NCBI GenBank assembly: GCA_003164635.1
Contig: PLTV01000376.1
Coordinates: 1-40,060 of the forward strand
Direction: 5' to 3'
Length of the DNA stretch: 40,060 nt
Source of the DNA: Acidobacteriaceae bacterium
Lineage (GTDB): Bacteria > Acidobacteriota > Terriglobia > Terriglobales > Acidobacteriaceae
Shown piece by piece: positions 32,885 through 40,060 of the stretch (positions within the stretch are counted from its first letter, which is position 1; every line of letters begins with the position of its first letter). The position numbers and the translations under genes were made by a program. A model generated the notes under the pieces. The model did not search any database. It was not told the DNA's origin and was given only the letters and a program-made list of their open reading frames with translations.

Positions 32885-35872
32885 TCAGCGTTCTGACCTC
32901 CTGAGCACAACGGACATGTTGCCGGCGCCGGAGAAATCGGCGAAGTCTATGGATGGATCAGAACCGTCGGGTGCTGGGCCGATAACAGGCCCGTTGGGGT
33001 CCTGCTTTTTCGGCGTCGGGAGGCTGAACGGAATGTTGACGGTGCGCTGGAGTTCAAGCTCTGCGCCTTTGATTTTGCCCTCGAAGACATTGATGCCGGA
33101 CTTGAAAGCGATATGGTCCCCTTCGACGACGCCGTCACGAATTGGCGAAGGTGCATCGTCTCCGCCAAACCAACCGCCTGGGCCTTCCACGGTGCCGGTG
33201 AGTTTGCCGCCCTCCTGCGTGAGGGTGAAAATGCGCGGCGAGCCGAGCGCCGAGGCTGCGAGTCCGGTGCCGGGGGCCGACGCGGCAACCCATAGACCGG
33301 TAACTCCTGCCCCTTTGGGGATTGGCCGCTCCCAAATACCGACGTGCGGGCGAAGTTCTATCGACTTGCTCGAGACGCTTGCGGAGGCGGCGGTGAGTCC
33401 TGGAGACGTGACCTCCACAGTGATGGCGCCAGGTGTCTTTTCGGTTTGGACGAGCGCCATGCAATATCCCGAAAATGCTTTGCGTTCCGTCGCCTTGTCG
33501 GGCGATTGGTCGGTCGGATCTCCGTTGCCCACGCCAAGGAGTTTGGCCGGCCCGGTGACCTTGAAGGTGACCAGATTGTCAGTAATGGGCACGGTGCGTC
33601 CATTTGCGTCCTGCACTTCGACGGCGAACATGGCCACGTCCTCGCCGTCGGCTAGTAAGGAATCACGATCGGCTCGCAGCTCCAATTTTGCTGCAGAACC
33701 GGTAGTATCGCGGCGCGCGGTCATGACCTGCTTGTCGCCTTTCCACCCACGGGCTTCAATGGACCCAGGTGCGTATTCCACGTTCCAGGCGACGTGCGCG
33801 TCCTTCTTCACATCCTTGGCGCCGAGACTCTGTCCGTTGTGAAACAGTTCCACCTTGTCGAGGTTGGAGTAGACCCAGACGGCGATCTTCTTGCCTTCGT
33901 AGCCGGGCCAGTTCCAATGCGGGAAGAGGTGGAGCACGGGCTTTTCCGTCCACCACGACTGGTAGTAGAAGAACGCGTCCTTGGGGAATCCGCACATGTC
34001 GAGGATGCCGTATTGCGAACTGATGTTCGGCCAACCGTTGGGCGAGGGCTCGCCACGATAATCGAAGCCAGTCCACACGTAGCCGCCGCCAAGCCAGGGG
34101 CGAGCGTTGCAGAAGCTCCACCAGCCTTCCGCGGAGGCGCGGCCCGACGTGTTGTAAGGATCGTAAGAGCTGACGAAACCCTTCGATTTGTCAGTAATGT
34201 AGATGCCGCGCGTGCAGACCGCGCTGACGGTCTCGGTGCCCAGCACCAGTTTTTCAGGGTGCGCCTTGTGGAATGCTTCGCCCTGCGGGTCGGCGTAGTG
34301 ATAGCCAATCACGTCGCAAACTGCTAGACCGCCAGTGCCGCTGCCCGCTGCCTCGCCGTTGATCATGCCATCAATGGTGGTGGGGCGCGATCCGTCATGC
34401 CTCGTGGCAACCTCCTTCATCGCGGTCACAATGTTGGCGCCTTTGGCGTTGGTGGCCGTGGGCTCCTCATTGCCCAGCGACCAGAGGAAGACGCTGGGAT
34501 GATTGCGGTCGCGCCGGACGAGATCTGCAAACTGGCTCAGGCCTTCTGGGTTCGACGACATCATGCGTGTCTCGTCCATGACCAACATACCTAACTGATC
34601 ACAGGCGTCGAGGAGTTCGGGGGTGGGCGGGTTATGCGAGGTTCGCAGCGAGTTGCAGCCCATTTCCTGTAGTTTGCGGACGCGGTAGTACTGCACGGCG
34701 TCGGGCAATGCCACGCCAATGCCGGCGTGGTCCTGGTGGTTGCACGTGCCCTTCAGTTTCACGGGTGCGCCATTGAGCAGAAAACCGCGCTCTGAATCGA
34801 ACTGAACGGAACGGATGCCGAACGGCGTTTCGTAGCGATCGACTGCCTTGCCGTCAACCTGCACTTCGGTGAGGAGTTTGTAAAGGTTGCGCTCTTCGAG
34901 GGACCACAAAGCCGGGCGGTTGACAACAATGTCCTGCGTGAAGTCGTGTTGATCGCGCACCGCGATCGAGTTAGAAGTCGAAACATCCTTGGCGACGGCT
35001 GAACCCGACGGATCGACGATGGTGGAGATGACCCGCACATTGCTCGACGCATTGCCGTGATTCTCAACCTCACTCAGGATCGAAAGCCTGGCTGCATTGG
35101 AGCGAATCTCCGAGCGAACCAGCGTTCCCCACTGCTTAATGTGCACCGGATGGGTTTTCACAAGCCACACGTGCCGATAGATTCCCGCGCCTTCATAAAA
35201 CCAACCGTCGCTTCCGGTGGCGTCCACGCGCACCAGCAGCACATTAGGCTGGCCGGAATTCGCGAAGTCGGAGACGTCAAAGCTGAATGAATCGTATCCA
35301 CCGCTATGCTGGCCGATGTAGAACCCGTTGAAAACGACGGTGGTCTCTCGGTACGCGCCATCGAATTCGATCGTGATGCGTTTGCCCTGGTCTTCGGCGG
35401 ACAGCTCGAAGATGCGGCGGTACCAGCCGACACTTGTTTCGGGGTACTTGCGGCCAAGAGGATAGAAGCCCTTGCTCTGCAGATCGGGATCGTTCTTGAA
35501 GGGTAGCTCGACAGTCCAGTCATGGGGCAGATCGATGCGACGCCAGTCAGCGTCGCTGAAGGAGGTAGAACCGGCCGGAATGAAATTTCCGGTCTTCTGA
35601 AAGTTTCCCGCGTCCGCACTGCCGTAGCCAAAGTCCTGGGCTGGATCATTGGCATTCCCAAAATGGAAGGACCATCCAAAGTCGAGCAGGAGGCGTTCGC
35701 GGCCGGCGCCCGGTGTCGCAGAGGCCAAAGTTGCGGGCGTGCTCAGCGGGCCGGTAACCTCCCCGGCGGCGTGCACAGAAGGATCGATGGAACCGAAGGC
35801 GTGTGCGCCAGCGGCAACCGCGGGGGCTAGCAGGCTGGTCTTCAGGACATCGCGCCTTGAAAAGGTTTTCAT
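32885..35872 (-). CDS. Tat-exported GH2 beta-galactosidase
   Basis: A 995-residue glycoside hydrolase of family 2. The twin-arginine signal (SRRDVLK) gives export to the periplasm. The sugar-binding domain (about 60-215, with LPHDWTVELPF, GWYRRIF, DGWFYEGAGIYRHVWL) leads through an Ig-like domain to the TIM barrel (about 330-620): RTSHNPPTPELLDACDQLGM, the acid/base Glu469 in SLGNEEP and the nucleophile Glu547 in LGTETVSA. Further beta-domains follow, and an extra C-terminal beta domain (about 860-990) with the KLTGTVEGPGGWFGG stretch is appended. Beta-galactosidase is the best guess, though beta-glucuronidase or related exo-activity cannot be excluded. GGAGG 4 nt before the ATG fixes the start. 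Confidence 0.92.
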   Translation of the reverse strand: MKTFSRRDVLKTSLLAPAVAAGAHAFGSIDPSVHAAGEVTGPLSTPATLASATPGAGRERLLLDFGWSFHFGNANDPAQDFGYGSADAGNFQKTGNFIPAGSTSFSDADWRRIDLPHDWTVELPFKNDPDLQSKGFYPLGRKYPETSVGWYRRIFELSAEDQGKRITIEFDGAYRETTVVFNGFYIGQHSGGYDSFSFDVSDFANSGQPNVLLVRVDATGSDGWFYEGAGIYRHVWLVKTHPVHIKQWGTLVRSEIRSNAARLSILSEVENHGNASSNVRVISTIVDPSGSAVAKDVSTSNSIAVRDQHDFTQDIVVNRPALWSLEERNLYKLLTEVQVDGKAVDRYETPFGIRSVQFDSERGFLLNGAPVKLKGTCNHQDHAGIGVALPDAVQYYRVRKLQEMGCNSLRTSHNPPTPELLDACDQLGMLVMDETRMMSSNPEGLSQFADLVRRDRNHPSVFLWSLGNEEPTATNAKGANIVTAMKEVATRHDGSRPTTIDGMINGEAAGSGTGGLAVCDVIGYHYADPQGEAFHKAHPEKLVLGTETVSAVCTRGIYITDKSKGFVSSYDPYNTSGRASAEGWWSFCNARPWLGGGYVWTGFDYRGEPSPNGWPNISSQYGILDMCGFPKDAFFYYQSWWTEKPVLHLFPHWNWPGYEGKKIAVWVYSNLDKVELFHNGQSLGAKDVKKDAHVAWNVEYAPGSIEARGWKGDKQVMTARRDTTGSAAKLELRADRDSLLADGEDVAMFAVEVQDANGRTVPITDNLVTFKVTGPAKLLGVGNGDPTDQSPDKATERKAFSGYCMALVQTEKTPGAITVEVTSPGLTAASASVSSKSIELRPHVGIWERPIPKGAGVTGLWVAASAPGTGLAASALGSPRIFTLTQEGGKLTGTVEGPGGWFGGDDAPSPIRDGVVEGDHIAFKSGINVFEGKIKGAELELQRTVNIPFSLPTPKKQDPNGPVIGPAPDGSDPSIDFADFSGAGNMSVVLRRSER

Positions 35873-36107
35873 TTTGCCTCCAGATGAGAATCTGACTCGC
35901 AACTCCATTGACCCTGAAATCAGTTCATTGAATTTATACACCTTATTTGAAGCGGCGTATTTCGCAAACAGAGCAACTTACCCTCGAGCATTCCCTGGAT
36001 GCGTCGAATTAAACTTGCCCGTGATTCCAAAGGGAAGCACCCTTGGTCGTAAGCCGCAAAGTTCAAAAAAAGTTGAGCAATGCGGACCGAAAGTATACCG
36101 TAAAAAG
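35873..36107. other. Divergent intergenic region, GH2 / broken ArsR gene
   Basis: 235 nt with AT-rich stretches, including TATAAA on the - strand near 35933-35938 as a possible -10 for the GH2 gene and TTGACC on the + strand near 35908. Neither completes a good promoter. The GH2 ribosome site GGAGG lies next to its start. Confidence 0.3.
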
Positions 36108-36481
36108 ATGGTCGATCCCTCTGGCATTGAAGAAGGCGGCGATCTATCGATGGGTGCGCTTTTGGGTGCGCTCGGTGACAGGACTCGGCAGCAAATTGTC
36201 TCGAGGCTCTCGATCGAACCAGCGACGGGCACGAGTTTTCGGGAACTTGGTTCAAAATCGCGATTCAGCTATCACTACGCTCAATTGCGCAAAACAGGGT
36301 TGATAGCCACGAGAAAGCAGGGGACGAACATTTGATGTCCCTGCGACTGCGGGAAGTGAAAGCGGTGTTCCCTGGATTTCTGGAGGCTGTTCTAAAGGGA
36401 ATCGCAGCCGAGCGCCTGAGCGATCGGATGCCTCCCCGAGTACCTCCAGGAAGAAACATGCCAAGCATTCCGGGGAAATGA
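36108..36481 (+). pseudogene. ArsR-family HTH regulator interrupted by a -1 frameshift
   Basis: Two frames together spell one ArsR-type regulator. The first (36108-36335) ends with ALLGALGDRTRQQIVSRL, a winged-helix segment SKSRFSYHYAQLRKTGLI and KQGTNI, then stops at TGA. The second (36335-36481), shifted by -1 and sharing one base with that stop (TGATG), begins MSLRLREVKAVFPGFLEAVL, which is what should follow KQG in this family (SLRxxELxxRFPGLLxxVL). So the gene seems broken right before its last helix. It could also be made as two coupled peptides, since the second has its own ATG. ATG at 36150 is an alternative start. The neighbours are the GH2 gene, divergent, and a TPR gene 258 nt downstream. 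Its lost role might have been control of the GH2 gene. Confidence 0.7.
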
Positions 36482-36739
36482 ACACCGAGAACCGAGACAG
36501 ATCAAGCGGGGTCTGAAGGCCTTGGCGCCAAGGACGGAACCCATCCTTTGAGACGCCATGAAGAACAAGGACGCGCAGGCAAATTCCTACAAGCCCATCG
36601 ACAAATGAACTCACTGCGGCGATTCGCTCTTATGCTTTTCCGACGGACCATGGAACAGTCAACGGCGACGATAAAATGGGACTGTCATCCCAGGGAAGCA
36701 GACGAGATCGATTGTACAAAGACGGCTGCAGGTGCGCAC

Positions 36740-38488
36740 ATGAAGGAAGTATTGAGAAGGATTCCGGGAGTTGGAGGGTCGAGATCTATCGCGGATGGTT
36801 TACGCAATCCGCCGCCTTCGTCGGCAACCGGACACTGGTTGCATTTTTTTTGCGCGCTTGCAGTTGTCGTGGGGTTGATGAACCTCACCATCCCTGCAGC
36901 GGTTGCGCAGGAATCCTCTCCGCAACGAAACGTTGCGCTTGAGGGCAGAGTTCTCAACTCCGCCGGGCACCCGGTTGGCGATGCGTTTGTGCGTCTTCAG
37001 CCTGAGCATGCTCCAGCCGCTTTGCAAACGAAGACAAACGCAGAAGGTGTGTTTGTTTTTTCCGCCCTGGAGAAGGGAAGTTACTTGCTGACCGCAGAGA
37101 AAGCAGGACTGCGCAGCCGTGCCTCTGCCGTCGTTGTTTCATCCCCCGGAGAACAGAAGCAGATCGACGTGGTCCTGGAAGATTCCCTGCCTGCCCATGC
37201 GGATTCAAGTACCGCAGCAACGCCTTCGAAGCAGGTAATGGAGTTTGCCGACAAGCCGAGTTTCACGGTTGCGGGGGTCACGGATTGGACTGCGGCGGGG
37301 GGGCATGGATCCGATACCAGTCTGCGCACGAGCGAAGATCTCACGCGCGAGACCCTCGCTCTCGAAGCGAATTCTGAAGGGCACAATGCGGCATGCCTGA
37401 CCTGCGATGCGCATCCAACAAGCGAAGCCGAAGGCACGTTGCGCGCCGCTGTTGACGGAGCGCCTGGCAGCTTCGAAGCGAACCGTGAGTTGGGCGAGTT
37501 CTATCTTCGTGCCGGCAGATACAAGGAGTCCGTTTCTCAGCTTCAGACCGCATACGGGATCGATCCCGCCAATCGTGACAACGAATACCAACTGGCTCAG
37601 GCGATGAAAGGAGCCGGCGATTTCTCGCATGCCCGCGATCATGTGCAGAAGTTGCTGGCAACTGCGGACACCGCGGACCTGCATCGCCTGGCGGGCGAGC
37701 TCGATGAAAAGCTGGACGATCCGTTGGCCGCCGTTCACGAGTTTGAGCAGGCAATCCATCGGGACCCGAGTGAAGAGAATTACTTTGCCTGGGGCTCTGA
37801 GCTATTGCTTCATCGCGCAATCCTGCAGGCGCAGCAGGTCTTTCAAGACGCAGCAAAGGTCTATCCGCGATCGGCGCGAATTCTCACCGCATTGGGGACT
37901 GCTTTGTTTGCGAGCGCTCACTACGAGGAGGCGGCACTCCGTCTCTGCGATGCCTCCGATCTGAATCCGACAGACCCCAGTCCCTACATCTTTATGGGCA
38001 GAATTGATATGGTGGCGCCGAATCCATTGGCTTGTGTCAGGCAGAAGCTGGCGCGGTTTGTCCAGGAGCAACCGGATAACTCGCTTGCCAATTACTTCTA
38101 TGCAATGGCCATGTGGAAAGGGCAGGCGGAGACTCCGGACCGGCAGGTTTTCCAACATGTGGAGACGCTCCTGGCAAAAGCTGTCGCCATCGACCCCAAA
38201 TGCGGCGAAGCGTACTTGCAACTTGGTATCCTCTCTTCTACCCAGCACAACTTTGGGCAAGCCATTGGCTATTACTTAAAGGCAATTGAAGCCAGGCCCG
38301 AACTCGTCGAGGCCCATTATCGCCTGGGCGTGGCCTATGATCGCACCGGCGATCCGGAAAAGGCCAGACACGAATTCCAGTTGCATGAAGATTTGATGAA
38401 GCAACAGGCAGCCGAGATAGATCACCAGCGGCGGGAGGTTAAGCAGTTCCTGGTGGATGGGCAGCCGACTTATCCGGTCGCACACTGA
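36740..38488 (+). CDS. Secreted TPR protein with N-terminal carboxypeptidase-regulatory-like domain
   Basis: A 582-residue exported protein. After a hydrophobic signal (about 32-56, cleavage near AVA-Q) comes a carboxypeptidase-regulatory-like beta-sandwich (about 63-149) with ALEGRVLNSAGHPVGDAFV and GVFVFSALEKGSYLLTAEKAG. A low-complexity stretch follows, then tetratricopeptide repeats (about 236-560), seen in ANRELGEFYLRAGRYKESV, AVHEFEQAIHRDPSE and EAHYRLGVAYDRTGDPEKA. This type of fusion occurs in acidobacterial exoproteins; its partners are unknown. A longer frame opens at 36548, but the ATG at 36740 has AGGTG 5 nt upstream and starts the signal peptide. It is convergent with the CRTAC1 gene, with 42 nt between stops. 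Confidence 0.82.
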   Translation: MKEVLRRIPGVGGSRSIADGLRNPPPSSATGHWLHFFCALAVVVGLMNLTIPAAVAQESSPQRNVALEGRVLNSAGHPVGDAFVRLQPEHAPAALQTKTNAEGVFVFSALEKGSYLLTAEKAGLRSRASAVVVSSPGEQKQIDVVLEDSLPAHADSSTAATPSKQVMEFADKPSFTVAGVTDWTAAGGHGSDTSLRTSEDLTRETLALEANSEGHNAACLTCDAHPTSEAEGTLRAAVDGAPGSFEANRELGEFYLRAGRYKESVSQLQTAYGIDPANRDNEYQLAQAMKGAGDFSHARDHVQKLLATADTADLHRLAGELDEKLDDPLAAVHEFEQAIHRDPSEENYFAWGSELLLHRAILQAQQVFQDAAKVYPRSARILTALGTALFASAHYEEAALRLCDASDLNPTDPSPYIFMGRIDMVAPNPLACVRQKLARFVQEQPDNSLANYFYAMAMWKGQAETPDRQVFQHVETLLAKAVAIDPKCGEAYLQLGILSSTQHNFGQAIGYYLKAIEARPELVEAHYRLGVAYDRTGDPEKARHEFQLHEDLMKQQAAEIDHQRREVKQFLVDGQPTYPVAH

Positions 38489-38530
38489 TGCGGCCTATTG
38501 CAGCGGCCTTCCGGTCGTAGCTCGCATGCG

Positions 38531-40060
38531 CTACGCCGATCGAGGTTTGAAAGTGGCCACGATGCCGTCCCCTTCGCGTATGGTGAGTATCTGATTCGCC
38601 TTGACCTGCGTGAATCGTTCTAACTTCTGCGTGGTCGGCCACTTCACTGTGATCGCATCCACCACCTCGGCCTTCCCCAGACCGAAGTGAAGACGCAGAT
38701 CGCTCTGCGACATGACGCTGGTGCCGCTGTGAACTTCATCCATCTGCGTGTGTGCACCGGTGGTCACGCTGACGCGAGCGCCAATCGCGGATCGGTTGCA
38801 CTTTTTCCCCACCAGCTTGACCTTGATCCAATTCTGCTTGTTGCCCCCGACGTTGTGCAGCAAAGAGGGCAGATCGTTCATATTCAGGACGAGCACATCC
38901 ATGCAGCCATCGTTGTTGTAGTCGCCAAATGCGGCTCCGCGGCTTGAAAAGCGCGCACTGATACCTGGGCCCATCTCCGACGAGACATCCTTGAAGCGGC
39001 CATTCCCGAGATTGCGATACACCAGTCGCGGATTCTTGAACGTTTCCCCGAAGTTATAGTTATCGATCTCCGGGTAGACGTGCCCATTTATCTGAACAAT
39101 GTCCGGCCATCCATCGTTGTCGTAATCGATAAAGCCGCAGCCCCATGCCACGTACTTATTGTTGATACCCACACCGGAGTTGAAAGACCGGTCGGTGAAG
39201 GTTCCGTCTCCGTTATTGTGGTAGAGATTGCATGTATCGTCGGCGAAGTTGGTCTTGAAGATATCGAACCAGCCGTCGCAGTCATAGTCGGCCACGGCCA
39301 GACCCATTCCGGCCTGTTCGTGGCCGTCGTCGTTGTAGGCGCAGCCGGCCATAACGGCCACATCTGTAAATGTGCCGTCGTGGTTGTTCTTGAACAGGAT
39401 GCTGGGCTCGGAGTCGACCGCGACATAAATGTCGGGCCACCCGTCGTTGTCGAAATCGTAAGAGGTCGCGGTGATGGAGTAGCGCGGCCCTGGTTTCAGG
39501 ATCCCAGCCTTCTCTGAAACGTCGGTAAACGTCCCGTCTCCATTGTTGTGGTAAAGCAGGTTCGTATCCCCTGGAAGCCCGCGCGGGCCGCACATGGTGG
39601 GGACGCCTTTCCACTGGCAGAAATTCGTTTCTTCCGCGGTAGGAACCTTGTCCGGATCAAGCTTGATGAAATTGCAAACGAAAAGATCGAGGTGCCCGTC
39701 CCGGTCATAATCGAGGAAAGTGCAGCCTGTGCCCCAACGGCCTTTCTGCTGAGAAAGGCCGGCTTTGCGTGTAACATCCGTGAAGGTTCCATTGCCGTTG
39801 TTATGGAACAGAATGTTATTGCCCCAGAAGCAGCAGAAAAGGTCGTCCCAGCCGTCGTTGTCGTAGTCGCCCACGCAAACGCCCGTTTGCCAGCCCGTGC
39901 GTCCTAGCCCTGACTTTTCCGTCACATCGGTAAAGGTGCCGTCGCGGTTATTCTTGTATAAGTGCGAGATCGGTTCCTTGCCCGCCGGCCAATGCGCATC
40001 GAGGCGATTCCCGTTAGTCAGATAGATATCCAACCATCCGTCATTGTCGTAGTCGAAGAA
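38531..40060 (-). CDS. CRTAC1-family protein: FG-GAP/VCBS repeats plus ASPIC/UnbV domain (5' partial)
   Basis: The 3' 1530 nt of a gene whose start lies beyond the window: the frame is open through 40060 with FFDYDNDGWLDIYL. The chain has repeated beta-propeller units of the type GDYDNDGWDDLF, YHNNGDGTFTDV and YDFDNDGWPDIYV, rich in Asp/Asn calcium-like loops (DxDxDG). The C-terminus is an ASPIC/UnbV domain (GARVSVTTGAHTQMDEVHSG, LRLHFGLGKAEVVDAITVKWP). Such proteins are exported and propeller-shaped; their substrates are not known. At least seven repeats lie in the visible part. TPR genes often neighbour this family, and here one lies convergently. The N-terminal signal cannot be judged. Confidence 0.88.
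   Translation of the reverse strand, partial: FFDYDNDGWLDIYLTNGNRLDAHWPAGKEPISHLYKNNRDGTFTDVTEKSGLGRTGWQTGVCVGDYDNDGWDDLFCCFWGNNILFHNNGNGTFTDVTRKAGLSQQKGRWGTGCTFLDYDRDGHLDLFVCNFIKLDPDKVPTAEETNFCQWKGVPTMCGPRGLPGDTNLLYHNNGDGTFTDVSEKAGILKPGPRYSITATSYDFDNDGWPDIYVAVDSEPSILFKNNHDGTFTDVAVMAGCAYNDDGHEQAGMGLAVADYDCDGWFDIFKTNFADDTCNLYHNNGDGTFTDRSFNSGVGINNKYVAWGCGFIDYDNDGWPDIVQINGHVYPEIDNYNFGETFKNPRLVYRNLGNGRFKDVSSEMGPGISARFSSRGAAFGDYNNDGCMDVLVLNMNDLPSLLHNVGGNKQNWIKVKLVGKKCNRSAIGARVSVTTGAHTQMDEVHSGTSVMSQSDLRLHFGLGKAEVVDAITVKWPTTQKLERFTQVKANQILTIREGDGIVATFKPRSA

Noticed and set aside
1-40060. CRISPR arrays, tRNA, rRNA, insertion sequences and prophage
   Set aside because: No regular spaced repeats, cloverleaf-like sequences, transposase motifs or phage structural genes were noticed. 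The single integrase-like fragment at 28355 is too short to define an element.

Overview
The window reads as chromosomal DNA of an acidobacterium, most likely a soil saprophyte of the Terriglobia/Acidobacteriaceae type. This rests on gene families rather than on any marker gene: a fused acidobacterial-type permease (ADOP) next to a PadR repressor, a secreted protein with the acidobacterial VWFA-related domain, a CRTAC1/ASPIC-UnbV repeat protein, S53 peptidase, GH44 and GH2 enzymes, and several TPR exoproteins. GC is high, coding density is high, and non-ATG starts (TTG, GTG) are frequent. I saw no tRNA, rRNA, CRISPR array or intact mobile element.

Layout. Positions 1-5329 (+ strand) hold a terminator, a cupin, a secreted TPR protein with a promoter that predicts a leaderless mRNA, and an NfeD protease / slipin / SPOR-protein cluster. 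Positions 5340-16305 are all on the - strand. Transcription there runs from mtnP (methylthioadenosine phosphorylase) through a small Cys-containing protein, a PfkB kinase, a GT39-like membrane protein, MgtC, a DapF homologue, an LD-carboxypeptidase, Mpl and two tandem PlsC acyltransferases to a Tat-exported carboxylesterase. Many junctions overlap by 1-8 nt. ldcA and mpl point to peptidoglycan recycling and the plsC genes to phospholipid synthesis. The DapF homologue is the most unusual gene in the window: both catalytic cysteines are serines, while the substrate-binding residues are kept.

Positions 16603-20752 hold a secreted S53 peptidase and a GH44 lipoprotein glucanase, convergent across a strong terminator. 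Then come a DUF4126 membrane protein, the PadR-ADOP operon with a good sigma70 promoter, a TauE/SafE-DUF1634 anion-exporter pair, a tiny KGG/pentapeptide-repeat hydrophilic protein, and poxB. The 441-nt gap after poxB holds a small ORF that may be an integrase remnant. Positions 28684-38488 hold a two-module VWFA-related exoprotein, an OprB-type carbohydrate porin, a Tat-exported GH2 beta-galactosidase, an ArsR-type regulator broken by a frameshift, and a TPR exoprotein with an N-terminal carboxypeptidase-regulatory-like domain. The window ends inside a CRTAC1-family protein whose N-terminus lies beyond position 40060.

Together the genes fit an organism that degrades polysaccharide and protein outside the cell, takes up the sugars and recycles its own wall. 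No complete new defence or mobile system is visible. The best leads are the Ser/Ser DapF homologue, the broken ArsR gene, the small Cys protein, the KGG repeat protein and the predicted leaderless promoters. All family assignments come from reading motifs by eye; no database search was run.
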